Assembly: GCA_030424545.1 (NCBI GenBank)
Contig: JAUHWL010000007.1
Span: 1-64,000 of the forward strand
Direction: 5' to 3'
DNA from: Bacteroidia bacterium
GTDB taxonomy: Bacteria > Bacteroidota > Bacteroidia > Flavobacteriales > Schleiferiaceae
DNA length: 64,000 nt
Shown here: positions 1-9,027 of the stretch, piece by piece
Layout: each line of letters starts with the position of its first letter
Numbering within the stretch: the stretch's first letter is position 1
Translations under genes and position numbers: made by a program
The notes under the pieces: model-generated
Seen by the model: only the letters and a program-made list of their open reading frames with translations
Databases searched by the model: none
What the model was told of the DNA's origin: nothing

Positions 1-248
1 GGCCAATGCTATTTTTTACCCAATTTTTGCCGCAATTACCACTCACTAAACTGTAAAAAAGCACATTTTTTAAGCTAAGTTATTAACACATTGTTAGCTA
101 TAAAAAATCAATTTTGCGAAAATCTAAGTGTTTCACGCTTTTTTGAGGTGTAAAAATAAAATTCAATGTTGCGCGAATGTTGCACAAACGCTTTTAGTAG
201 ATTATGTAAATAATTAATAACCAAATTGTTACAGCGATTTTGATACAA
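1..248. other. Left-edge AT-rich stretch without a recognisable gene
   Basis: I see no coding frame, RNA gene or clear hairpin terminator here. The stretch runs straight into the tRNA-Asp fragment at 249. The sequence just upstream of that fragment does not resemble the 5' half of a tRNA-Asp (no acceptor strand, no D-arm). It may be the end of an element lying left of the window. A further gene-free stretch, 338-541, lies between the terminator and the kinase stop codon and is also featureless. Confidence 0.5.
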
Positions 249-293
249 GCCTGTCACGCAGGGGGTCGCGAGTTCGAGTCTCGTCCAGACCGC
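249..293 (+). pseudogene. 3' half of a tRNA-Asp(GTC) gene, att-like remnant
   Basis: Positions 251-257 form the anticodon loop with anticodon GTC at 253-255, followed by the 3' anticodon strand GCAGG (258-262). Then come a variable loop, a complete T-arm (stem 268-272 with 280-284, loop TTCGAGT) and the 3' acceptor strand CCAGACC (285-291) with discriminator G292. The 5' acceptor strand, the D-arm and the 5' anticodon strand are absent, so this cannot fold as a tRNA. The homology begins at the anticodon loop and runs to the 3' end, which is the segment many tyrosine integrases use as their attachment core. The fragment is read as an integration scar rather than a functional tRNA. Confidence 0.8.
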
Positions 294-298
294 AAAAC

Positions 299-337
299 AA
301 AAAAGCTCTTCATGAAAATGAGGAGCTTTTTTGTTTT
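299..337 (+). terminator. Intrinsic terminator behind the tRNA-Asp fragment
   Basis: AAAAGCTC and GAGCTTTT pair around an inner TCAT/ATGA stem, followed by a T-rich tail. It sits directly after the tRNA fragment, as expected if this was once the tRNA-Asp terminator or came in with an att site. Confidence 0.75.
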
Positions 338-541
338 AGATTGGTTTTGGATCATTTTTTTTCTCCCTCTTTACACGTTGAGATATTTTTATCACCTAAT
401 ATGTTGTTGGCTATAAAATACCCGTCACATGTTTTAATAGTTTGGCTTTTTTGTACGATTCAAACTTATTGAAGAAAAATCTTGTTTTGTTGTACACGCC
501 ATTAAACAAGTGTTTATGATTAAATATGATGCTTAATTGAA

Positions 542-2596
542 TTAATTTTTCTTATGTGAATAGTTTTTAGAAATAAAAATATTAATAACGGTTCCGTTGC
601 TGTTAGAAATATTTTCAATTTCAATATTCTTTCCTTTCATTGATTTATATAATGCAATGATGTCTTTGAGGATTTTCAATCCTTTTCCAGTAGTGCTTGT
701 TTTTCTTTTTTTACTTTCTTCAAAACCGATTCCGTTGTCTTGAATTCGTACTGTAATAGTTGATATGTTTTCAGAAACATGGATACACAAATACCCACCA
801 TCTTTTTTAGGTCTTATACCATGCTTAATGGCATTCTCAACATACGTGAAAAGCAACTGTTTTGGTATTTCAATGGTTAAAGGGTCAATCTCTTCAGCCA
901 CTATAATTTCAAAAGAGAATTGAGATGAAGAACGCACCTCTTCAAGTTGGCAATATGTACGAATAAAGTCTAACTCTTCATATAACGTAGAGGTCATTTT
1001 ATCGCTGTTCATTAAGGTTTGATGCATGAGTCTGCTTAGTTTAACCATAAACTTATTGGCACGTTTTTTTTCGTCATTCTGGTACATGTAATCAATGCTA
1101 TTTAATGCATTTAGCGTGAAATGTGGGTCAACTTGATTTTTTATTGCAAGCATTTGATACCGATTCATTTCTAGTTCTTGGCGGTGTGCTTTATCAATGT
1201 TTTTTCTATAGAGTGAAAATGACTTAAAAGAAACTAATAAAGATAAACCAGCAAGTAATAATAAATAAGGATACTTCCATGGGTAAAAAGGGTTTGATAA
1301 ATATTGGTAATAATGATGATCTTGATTTATATAATAACCAAAATAGTTTTTCTGATTCTTAGTTTTAAATGTTAGCGAACTACTTGGATAAAAATTAATG
1401 TCATTAGATACGACATGCCTAAAATCACTAGAGATTATAATCATTTTACCATGCAGCTGGTTGTATGCAATTAGTTCTGGTTTTGTATCACCATCAATAT
1501 CGATGTAACAGTCAGTATTAAACACCAATGGATGTTCAAATTCAATTATAATATCAGAAGAGAGGTCTTCTTTTACAAAAAATAATTCTGTACTACTTGC
1601 AACTAAAAGTGTGTCTTTAGTAAATTTCAACGGTTTCACAATAGATTCGAAAGTAGTAGAATCTATAAATTTCCCTTCTAAGGTTGATTTGTATAATGTG
1701 GTTTTATCGGAGATATAATCGTCAATAAAACAATAGAGTGAACCATATGCAAAAGTGCTAGTTACGCCATTAGGATACCTTGCCATTAATCGTGGAGGGA
1801 CTACAAATTGTAGGTCTTGGTTTAGCACATATAGATACGCACCATAATCTGAATATGGAATGTCCATCCATGGTTTAAAATTTCCTGAGCCACTTCCAGA
1901 ACCTGTAAAATAGTTGTTGTTTGTTTCTTTTGTCGTGGAGTTTGCAGAAATGTTAAAAGCCACACTTGGAGAAGCGATTAACTCTTCATTTAATACGTCA
2001 AGTCGATATATTTTTCTAGGATAGATAGGGTAGGAGTTCCTCAATGAGAAAAAGATTTCATCAGTTCCATTATCGTTTATATCTAATTGGTGGCGAATTG
2101 ATAAACTCAGGTTTGCTACACCTTCATAACGCACAATTGAATCAATCGGCACTATTAAAAATGGTTCTTTAAGGTTGGGGTATTCAAAGCAGTATAGAAA
2201 TACCGAATCTTTTATTACGCCACCTAAATATACTTCTTGGCGACCATTGTGGTTGAAGTCTGCAGTAAAAAATTGATTGGAGCTAAATAATCGTTCGGGA
2301 ACATTTAATTGTTCAATCGACCGAATATTCTTAAAAAACACTGTGCTAGATTTTATGGCGCAACCATGTCGATGGATATCTCCTTGATGTTCTTTTCCGC
2401 CAGAAAAGATAACTTCATCTGAACCATCTCCCGTTATATCAGCAAATTCTACATGTTCTGCGAAAGAGTTTTCTGATTGTGTAATGACTTTCTCTACAAT
2501 GTATGGGCTAAAGGTTAATGGAATACTCAAATATAGAAGGCCAAATAAGAGCAAAGCCAATAATAGTTCTATATAGTGAGCTTTTAACCAATTCAT
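542..2596 (-). CDS. LytS-type sensor histidine kinase with FG-GAP-like periplasmic sensor
   Basis: This 684-residue membrane kinase has an N-terminal TM segment (about 9-31) and a long extracytoplasmic region. That region carries several Asp-rich repeats of the FG-GAP/VCBS type (for example DITGDGSDE, DINDNGTDE, DIDGDTKPE), which suggests a calcium-stabilised beta-propeller sensor. A second TM segment follows at about 442-461. The cytoplasmic part is of the His_kinase (LytS/YehU) family: the phospho-acceptor is His492 in QVDPHFTLNALNSI, followed by an HATPase domain with an N-box (ENAIKHG) and a G1-box (DNGIGF). The gene starts immediately after the stop codon of the response regulator upstream (TAG then ATG), so the two are cotranscribed and probably partners. 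The ligand is unknown. The FG-GAP assignment rests on motif spacing and is less certain than the kinase call. Confidence 0.85.
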   Translation of the reverse strand: MNWLKAHYIELLLALLLFGLLYLSIPLTFSPYIVEKVITQSENSFAEHVEFADITGDGSDEVIFSGGKEHQGDIHRHGCAIKSSTVFFKNIRSIEQLNVPERLFSSNQFFTADFNHNGRQEVYLGGVIKDSVFLYCFEYPNLKEPFLIVPIDSIVRYEGVANLSLSIRHQLDINDNGTDEIFFSLRNSYPIYPRKIYRLDVLNEELIASPSVAFNISANSTTKETNNNYFTGSGSGSGNFKPWMDIPYSDYGAYLYVLNQDLQFVVPPRLMARYPNGVTSTFAYGSLYCFIDDYISDKTTLYKSTLEGKFIDSTTFESIVKPLKFTKDTLLVASSTELFFVKEDLSSDIIIEFEHPLVFNTDCYIDIDGDTKPELIAYNQLHGKMIIISSDFRHVVSNDINFYPSSSLTFKTKNQKNYFGYYINQDHHYYQYLSNPFYPWKYPYLLLLAGLSLLVSFKSFSLYRKNIDKAHRQELEMNRYQMLAIKNQVDPHFTLNALNSIDYMYQNDEKKRANKFMVKLSRLMHQTLMNSDKMTSTLYEELDFIRTYCQLEEVRSSSQFSFEIIVAEEIDPLTIEIPKQLLFTYVENAIKHGIRPKKDGGYLCIHVSENISTITVRIQDNGIGFEESKKRKTSTTGKGLKILKDIIALYKSMKGKNIEIENISNSNGTVINIFISKNYSHKKN

Positions 2597-3193
2597 CTAT
2601 AAGAGTGTAAAAAGCTCGGTTGTGTTTTTACACCCTGTTTTTTGTAGAATATTACTGCGGTGTTTGTCTACGGTTGCTTTACTAATGAAAAGCTGCTCGC
2701 CAATTTCTTTGCTGCTTTTTCCTTTAAAAATTAAGGATACAATATCCATTTCGCGAGGAGTGAGTCCTTTAGAGATTAGTGCAGCTAAATCAGTTGATAT
2801 TTCATTCTCTTTACTTCGAAATCGCACGATAACCTCTTGAAATTCATCAGCATCAATAGGTTTTAATAGATAGTCAAATGCTTCTGCACGAAGAGCATCA
2901 AGAACATATTGGTCATAAGCCGTAGTAAATATTACACGACCTTTAAAACCATTTTCTTTTAGTTTGGAAAGAACTTCAAACCCACTTAAATATGGCATTT
3001 GAACATCAAGAAAAATAATTTCGGGGTTATAGTCGGGAATTATGGATAGCGCCTTTTTAGGATTGGTCCAATAGGCTATTTCGACATTTTGGTCCAAAAG
3101 GCTCTCTAATCGTCTAGCAAGACTTTTACAAGCAAGTAAATCATCATCAATGATTGCTGTTTTCAATTGATGCAGGTTTTGGGTTTGCTTCAA
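2597..3193 (-). CDS. Response regulator, REC plus LuxR-type HTH
   Basis: This 198-residue protein has a receiver domain with the acidic cluster DDD at 16-18, phospho-acceptor Asp63 (FLDVQMP) and conserved Lys111 (LLKP). A NarL/LuxR-type helix-turn-helix follows at about 142-198, with LTPRE and the recognition region SKATVDKHRSN. It is the first gene of a two-gene operon with the LytS-type kinase. Such kinases usually pair with LytTR regulators, so the LuxR output domain is a less common combination, although it is seen in Bacteroidota. It probably regulates transcription, perhaps of the divergent T9SS gene that starts 108 bp away, but that target is inference. Confidence 0.9.
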   Translation of the reverse strand: MKQTQNLHQLKTAIIDDDLLACKSLARRLESLLDQNVEIAYWTNPKKALSIIPDYNPEIIFLDVQMPYLSGFEVLSKLKENGFKGRVIFTTAYDQYVLDALRAEAFDYLLKPIDADEFQEVIVRFRSKENEISTDLAALISKGLTPREMDIVSLIFKGKSSKEIGEQLFISKATVDKHRSNILQKTGCKNTTELFTLL

Positions 3194-3300
3194 ATATAAG
3201 ATGTTGAAATCAAAATACCGATTTATCAGTATTTAAGGAAGCAATTGAAAGTTATAAATTTCATTTTTTAAAAAAAAGTAATTCTTGAGTTTTATAAAGC

Positions 3301-5805
3301 ATGAATGTTATGAAAAATGGAAAGGTAATATTTTGTTTAGCCATGATCTGGTGCTTTGTTGCTCAGGGCCAGCCTATTTTGCATGTGAAATATGATCCAA
3401 ATACTTTAGGTGATATATCAGACATTGCATGGATAAGTACTTCGGAATATTGGCTTTCAAGTACTTCTGGAATTGCACATTATACAAATTATGGTAACAA
3501 CGAAAATTTTCACTTGATTGATACAGCCGGATGGACGATTAATGCTTCATGCATAACATTCCATAATGGAGAAATATGGACTGGAGATTCGGATTCGGGT
3601 GTTTATAAATATGATGGAAGTACTTGGAGTTATTTTTTATTTCAACATGGAATGGTTAAAAGTCCAGTTATCGATATTCAATTTTTATCAAATAATGAAA
3701 TCATCGTATTGACTGAATCAGCTATCCTGAAATATGATAGCGCGATATCAAAATTTCAGTCGTTTGGTGCTGGTGGTTCATCATTGTTTATTTATAATGA
3801 CTTTGTTTACGTTGGTGACGATGTTTCAACTCAAAAGCCCGGGGTATATTATAATGGATCAATTTGGATTGATTTACCAGTTATTCCTGGTGTTCCTTCA
3901 ATGAAAAATAGATCTAAGTCTATTGTTGTAACAAATGATAGTGTGATTTACAGTTTGTCTTCATTTCGACTTAGTTATTTGAAGAATAGCATTTGGACAG
4001 ATGTAAATGGAACGCCCAATTCAGATTCTAAATTAATTGTACTAGACACAAGTGTCGCAGTTATTCTTCAAGACAGGCTTAGTTTGGTTCATGAAAGTCA
4101 AGTTGACACCATAAATGATCCAACATATAATTTAAGTAGTAGCGGATTAAAATCATTGATTGGACTACAAGGACAAAACACTCTTTCTTGCGTTGGTGGT
4201 ACTTCTCAACGACAATATCTTTTTGAGTTTAGCCCATTTTGGGATTTTAATAATTCTGTTTACCAGGAGTTGAATAATGGAAAAATTCGAGCAGGGTTTT
4301 CGCCTACAGGTGATTTGTTTAGAGATTTTCGAAATAACTCTCCAAATGACGGCTATATAGGATTTAATGCTGATGGGAAGATGTCAATTTTCGCATCAAA
4401 TCTATGGATGCTGGGAATGGACAATGATACATTATCATGTATACAACAATATCGACAATGGGGCTCCGATCAGTTTTCTGGACCAATTTCTCAAGTTTAT
4501 GATTCAGCGTACTTATCTAGATTTAATAATGTCTGGCGGGTTACTTTAAATGAAATAAATAATCATAAACAAAACTATAGTAACGCTGGATATAAAATGC
4601 CATATGGAATTGCCCAGTGGCCGGGAAATGGAGACGATACGAAAGGCGAATCGAAATTTCTTGCCCCATTTGCAGATAATAACTATAACGGCATTTATGA
4701 GCCTATGCAAGGAGAATATCCTGCAATTAGAGGAGATCAAGCAGTGTATTTTATTTTTAATGATGAGCGCGGAGTTAAGAGTGAATCACCGTCTAAATTT
4801 TTAAACATCGAAGTTCATGGGATGGCATATATCTACGACACCTTACAATTTCCTGCGTTGCATAATACATTGTTTTTGAGCTACAAATTGGTAAACAAAT
4901 CAGTTAATGATTACAACAATTTTATTGTTGGACTTTGGAATGACATCGATCTTGGCAATGCGCAAGATGATGTAATTGGTAGCGATAGCGTATATCAAAT
5001 TGCATATGCATATAATGGAGACAACAATGACGAAGGGCCACTAGGGTATGGTTCTTTCCCGCCAGCAGTTGGGCATATTGTGTTGAGTGATACTTTGGAA
5101 GGTGTTATGTATTATAATAACTCAGCGAACTCTTATTCTGGAAATCCATTGACTGTTGGGGATTTTTCAAATTATTTGAGCAGTCATTGGAAAAATGGTT
5201 TTCCGCTAATCGTAGAAAACCCGAGTGGGCCAGGGAGCACGCTCAATGGTGATGGATTTGTTCCCACAGGTATGGGACAAAGCACCAAATGGGCATATAA
5301 TGATTCCTTAAACTGGTACGAATCTCCTGCAAACCAGGCAGACAAGAGATTGTTGTCTTACTTTAATTTGGGGCAATTTAATTCAGGAACTAAAAAATGT
5401 GTTGATATGGCAATTCTTTATGCAAGAGACAGTTCCTCAACCGATTTATTGGGATCAGTAGTAAAACTTAAAGGTTATGCCTCAGATATCCGCCAATTTT
5501 ATCAGAATCAAAACTTTGAATGTCTGGGTGCCGTAATGGAAGTTAGTGAGTTGTTAGATAAAAAGAAGCTAAGTATATATCCAAACCCTGTTGGAAAATC
5601 GTGTTTTCTTACAATAGAATCAAAACAAATTCTTGATAAAATTGAATTAATTTCAATGACAGGACAGGTAGTTAGGCTTGAAATAATAGAAGGATTACTA
5701 GGCTATCAAACCCAAATTCCAAGTTCTTGTAGTTCAGGAATATATGTAATTAAGGCATATACGACTAAGCATGAGTTTATCATAAATAAAATTTCAATTT
5801 TCTAA
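3301..5805 (+). CDS. Secreted T9SS protein with N-terminal propeller-like region
   Basis: This 834-residue protein begins with a signal peptide (about 1-23, ending GQ). The first 300 residues carry irregular repeats rich in IW.G, VYKYDG and S.W motifs, like the two-component-regulator-type propeller of Bacteroidota. The middle (about 330-740) is an extracellular region of no family I can name, with several Asp/Asn-rich loops. The last 80 residues match the type A T9SS sorting domain (LSIYPNPV, then a beta-sandwich ending KISIF), so the protein should be exported through the outer membrane and cell-surface attached. It is transcribed divergently from the two-component pair. Met4 is an alternative start. 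No enzymatic motif is evident. Confidence 0.8.
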   Translation: MNVMKNGKVIFCLAMIWCFVAQGQPILHVKYDPNTLGDISDIAWISTSEYWLSSTSGIAHYTNYGNNENFHLIDTAGWTINASCITFHNGEIWTGDSDSGVYKYDGSTWSYFLFQHGMVKSPVIDIQFLSNNEIIVLTESAILKYDSAISKFQSFGAGGSSLFIYNDFVYVGDDVSTQKPGVYYNGSIWIDLPVIPGVPSMKNRSKSIVVTNDSVIYSLSSFRLSYLKNSIWTDVNGTPNSDSKLIVLDTSVAVILQDRLSLVHESQVDTINDPTYNLSSSGLKSLIGLQGQNTLSCVGGTSQRQYLFEFSPFWDFNNSVYQELNNGKIRAGFSPTGDLFRDFRNNSPNDGYIGFNADGKMSIFASNLWMLGMDNDTLSCIQQYRQWGSDQFSGPISQVYDSAYLSRFNNVWRVTLNEINNHKQNYSNAGYKMPYGIAQWPGNGDDTKGESKFLAPFADNNYNGIYEPMQGEYPAIRGDQAVYFIFNDERGVKSESPSKFLNIEVHGMAYIYDTLQFPALHNTLFLSYKLVNKSVNDYNNFIVGLWNDIDLGNAQDDVIGSDSVYQIAYAYNGDNNDEGPLGYGSFPPAVGHIVLSDTLEGVMYYNNSANSYSGNPLTVGDFSNYLSSHWKNGFPLIVENPSGPGSTLNGDGFVPTGMGQSTKWAYNDSLNWYESPANQADKRLLSYFNLGQFNSGTKKCVDMAILYARDSSSTDLLGSVVKLKGYASDIRQFYQNQNFECLGAVMEVSELLDKKKLSIYPNPVGKSCFLTIESKQILDKIELISMTGQVVRLEIIEGLLGYQTQIPSSCSSGIYVIKAYTTKHEFIINKISIF

Positions 5806-5858
5806 AATTTACAAATTGTTTTATACGATAAGATTTTTTTATTAAATCATACTATTCT

Positions 5859-6233
5859 ATGGGAAGTTCATATTACACAATAGGAGGCTGGAAGGGTCTG
5901 ACTAACAAAGGGAAGTTTAATGCGGTAGTTATTTTTTTATTCATTGCAATTATTCTATTTTTTGTATTCAAACTTTTCTATTATGGTAGGTTTGATTTTG
6001 ATTTTAAGGTTATGAATAATCTACTGTCCTATTCAGTCGCTCTTTTCGGTGCTTGGATTATTACTAGGATATCAATGTTTTTTCTAGAAAAAGTTACTTA
6101 TTTGTCCACTGAATACTTTTGTGCTGATTGTGGAAATTACTTAGGCAATTCACCTACTTCTTGTGACAGATGCGGCTGTAATAGGTATACGGAATCTGAT
6201 ACTGGTGTTGGAAGAACAGTAAGAAATAGGTGA
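5859..6233 (+). CDS. Two-TM membrane protein with C-terminal zinc ribbon
   Basis: This 124-residue protein has two hydrophobic segments (about 22-42 and 57-77) and a short cytoplasm-sized tail with Cys88-x2-Cys91 and Cys102-x2-Cys105 (plus Cys107). That is a rubredoxin-like zinc ribbon of the kind found on small bacterial membrane proteins. The start ATG is 54 bp after the preceding T9SS gene, in the same direction. The function is unknown. It could be a membrane adaptor or sensor for its neighbours. I see no enzymatic motif. Confidence 0.7.
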   Translation: MGSSYYTIGGWKGLTNKGKFNAVVIFLFIAIILFFVFKLFYYGRFDFDFKVMNNLLSYSVALFGAWIITRISMFFLEKVTYLSTEYFCADCGNYLGNSPTSCDRCGCNRYTESDTGVGRTVRNR

Positions 6234-6562
6234 ATCATTACCAGTTCTTACATGAGGACTAATTAATTACGAATAAAAATAACTTAACAACAATAACAGT
6301 TAATTTGTTTTTTTCAATTCTAGCAGCTGATTAATACTAAATTAAGGTTAATTTGACTAAGAAATAATTGTAATACTGCTCGAAATCCGAAATACCTATA
6401 TCAATTGGAATCTATACTAGATAGGGTAGTTTACAATTTTCTATAAACAGGTAAATATCATTTAAAAAATACTCATATATAGGTATTGTAGCATATTGAC
6501 AATAATAATAACTATGTATTCTGACTGTAATATGATTTGGATTAAGCCTGTCAGAAACAAAC
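6234..6562. other. AT-rich intergenic region upstream of the CHASE2/caspase operon
   Basis: No gene is visible in these 329 bases. The stretch is strongly AT-rich and presumably carries the operon promoter. A TTGACA at about 6498-6503 is followed by AT-rich sequence, but I find no convincing Bacteroidota -33/-7 pair. Confidence 0.4.
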
Positions 6563-7888
6563 ATGAAAAAATTATTAACTCTGTTTATTAAAGAACTCTA
6601 TCGAATTGGAATAATATTTTATTTGATAATAGGTGTATGTTATAGTTATCAAGTAAATGCTCAAGTAACTGATAAAGAATTCATTAAAAAGGCCTACATT
6701 AAAGCGTATAATTATTATCTAGAAGGGAAGTATAGTAAGTCGCTGGCATTTTTGGATGCCAATTCGTTCGTAAATAGGGATAAATCAAATGAGTTTTGGT
6801 ATTTAAAAATTTTAAATTTAAATGCTTCCAAGAGGTCAAGCAAGGACACTATGATATTGTTGGATTATGAATTAAAAGAATTCTTATCCACTGTCAATTA
6901 TTGGAACTTTAATTTGAAAAAATACTCTGATGTATTAAAAATAAGTATTGATCAATCTGTTTTTATTCAAAATGATAAAAAAAATTTCCAGCTTCTTTCT
7001 AAAAAGTTGACAAACAAAGATTCGATTAACTTAAAACTTAGAATGGGTTATATCTCAGCTTACATTGAAGACGTACCAAACACATACTTCAAGAATGAAT
7101 TATTGGTTATCAGTCAAGATTGTAAGGATACTTTAGAAACAATTAGAAAAACACGCAATCTGCTTGAGAAACAAGCCAGAATCAATAAAAATTTAAAGTC
7201 AATTGGGAATTTTTCGACTTTGGAATTGTCGTATTCATTTACAGGCAATAGTAATAATTTAGGAAGAATCAACAATGAAAGTGAGTTAGAGAGTTTCCTA
7301 CTAGGAAAACCTTATGGGACAAATCAACCTTTAATGCCAGATTTAGTTTGTGGAATATCTTTAATATCTTTTGATATTGATTTTCCGCAAGCGAAAAGAA
7401 ATAAGTTAGCAATAATATGGACATTGTTTGATGTTTCTTTCCATGTTTTTAAAAATAAAAATACTGAGTTTTTAAAAAGGCAAAAAAACAGCTATGAAAC
7501 TGTAAATGCATCCAAAATTTACTCTACTTTTCTTGGCACTAGAATAGGTTTAATGCATTCTATTCTGATTGGTAATAGCAAAGCAATTTCTCCTTACTGG
7601 CAATTGATTCCTGCAATAAACTTTTTAAATTATACTTACCAATACGAAATCACTGATTCACAAGGGGCACCCATTAATAGAATAGTTACAACAAATGCAC
7701 ATAAAATAGTTTTATCGAATGAACTAGGTGTTAAGTTTTATTTCAACCATCACCTATATATAAGCATGTTCGTTCAACTTCGAAATTATGGTTGGAATAA
7801 TAAGATTATTCAAGGTGTAGAAAGTGTGATTGATACTTATGAAAACTCTAAGCTTATCAATCTTTTTGGGTTTAGAATTGGCGTATAA
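6563..7888 (+). CDS. Probable outer-membrane beta-barrel protein, first gene of the CHASE2/caspase operon
   Basis: This 441-residue protein has a long hydrophobic export signal (about residues 14-34, ending NAQ). A helical region (about 35-200) includes one TPR-like stretch (AYNYYLEGKYSKSLAFLD). The C-terminal half has alternating hydrophobic strands separated by polar turns and ends in an aromatic/hydrophobic strand (LFGFRIGV), which suggests an outer-membrane barrel of about 8-10 strands. I do not recognise a named family. Its stop codon overlaps the start of the CHASE2 gene (TAATG), so the two are translationally coupled. That argues it acts in the same envelope pathway. Confidence 0.6.
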   Translation: MKKLLTLFIKELYRIGIIFYLIIGVCYSYQVNAQVTDKEFIKKAYIKAYNYYLEGKYSKSLAFLDANSFVNRDKSNEFWYLKILNLNASKRSSKDTMILLDYELKEFLSTVNYWNFNLKKYSDVLKISIDQSVFIQNDKKNFQLLSKKLTNKDSINLKLRMGYISAYIEDVPNTYFKNELLVISQDCKDTLETIRKTRNLLEKQARINKNLKSIGNFSTLELSYSFTGNSNNLGRINNESELESFLLGKPYGTNQPLMPDLVCGISLISFDIDFPQAKRNKLAIIWTLFDVSFHVFKNKNTEFLKRQKNSYETVNASKIYSTFLGTRIGLMHSILIGNSKAISPYWQLIPAINFLNYTYQYEITDSQGAPINRIVTTNAHKIVLSNELGVKFYFNHHLYISMFVQLRNYGWNNKIIQGVESVIDTYENSKLINLFGFRIGV

Positions 7889-9027
7889 TGAAAAGATTGA
7901 AAAGATATATCATTCACGCTTTAGTTTTAATAATTCTTCACGTTTTCTACTTTAATTCTTCGTGGAGTTTAGGTGGGGAGAATGAATTGATGAACATTTT
8001 AAATTTAGTAGAAACAAAAATTATTGACAATAATCAAGAATATCAAAACAACTTCATTCTAATAAATACTGCTTATAATAGGCAATTGGCAACAATTCAA
8101 CTAAAAGACGGTACACTAGGTAGTGTAGCTATAACAAATCGAAAAACGCTTGCACGTACTTTTTCGCTTTTAGATTCTTTAGGAGGAGAACATAGGTATG
8201 TGCTTTGTGATATTCAATTCGATGTCCAATCTCCAATGGACTCAGCACTTGAATCGAATCTGGTCGCATTAAATGCAAGTATATTTCCTGACAATACTTA
8301 CGGGGTTGAAACTGGTGGATTAAACAATGTATTTAGTAGTATTAATGTTGCTCCGGCTGGGTATATATCCTATAATGGTGGAGTATCAAAAATCGAGCTT
8401 TTTAATGCAAAATCATCTAGGAACACTCTTCCTCTAAAAATGTATGAGGATCTTTCTGGAAAGCAATATGTATATGATGACTATTTAACTTTTGGTGAAG
8501 GCAGTTTAATACTCAAGTACATCTTTCCGAGGTATTATATTGATAATTCTGATTGTGAAGCAAAGGCTTTAAGTATTGGTGCGTTTAACGATCTATTGGA
8601 GTTTGGTGGTTTTGAGTTTTATGAATCAAGTGTTAAGAATAAAGTTATTGTAATTGGAAATACAATTGACGATAGACATTATACTTCATTAGGCTTTTTA
8701 CCTGGTCCAATTGTTTTGTACAATACCTTTTTGTCGATTGAAAATGGCTATCATAAAGTTCATTGGATTTGGTTCGCTTTTGCATTCGTATCCTTTATTA
8801 GTCTTTTTTATTTAAGTCATTTTTGGGATTTGATACAAAAGGATCGTCAAAAAAAAGGAAAAGTTTTTCTGTTGTTTTCAGAGCTCTTAACCTTGTCATT
8901 GGCAGTTGCGGTGATAAGTTTTTTCTCTTCTTTTATTTTCAGCGTTCATGTAACTATAATTCCTGTAATAGTGTATGTGGAGTCAGCAAAGCTAATTCGT
9001 AATTATTTAAATCATGACATTTTATAA
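7888..9027 (+). CDS. CHASE2-domain transmembrane sensor without an attached output domain
   Basis: This 379-residue protein has an N-terminal TM helix (about 7-24) and an extracytoplasmic domain (about 30-290). The C-terminal part, with VIVIGN at 253-258 and then LPGPIVLYNTFLSI, matches the end of CHASE2 sensory domains. Three TM helices follow (about 293-313, 327-345 and 348-365), the topology typical of CHASE2 proteins. In known CHASE2 proteins the domain is fused to a kinase, cyclase or CHAT protease. Here the protein ends after the last TM, so any output must be by protein contact, presumably with other operon products. It overlaps the previous gene by 1 bp and the next by 14 bp. Confidence 0.75.
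   Translation: MKRLKRYIIHALVLIILHVFYFNSSWSLGGENELMNILNLVETKIIDNNQEYQNNFILINTAYNRQLATIQLKDGTLGSVAITNRKTLARTFSLLDSLGGEHRYVLCDIQFDVQSPMDSALESNLVALNASIFPDNTYGVETGGLNNVFSSINVAPAGYISYNGGVSKIELFNAKSSRNTLPLKMYEDLSGKQYVYDDYLTFGEGSLILKYIFPRYYIDNSDCEAKALSIGAFNDLLEFGGFEFYESSVKNKVIVIGNTIDDRHYTSLGFLPGPIVLYNTFLSIENGYHKVHWIWFAFAFVSFISLFYLSHFWDLIQKDRQKKGKVFLLFSELLTLSLAVAVISFFSSFIFSVHVTIIPVIVYVESAKLIRNYLNHDIL

Noticed and set aside
6545-6556. AAGCCTGTCA resembles the start of the tRNA-Asp fragment at 248
   Set aside because: Only ten bases match and no further tRNA part follows, so this is most likely chance.
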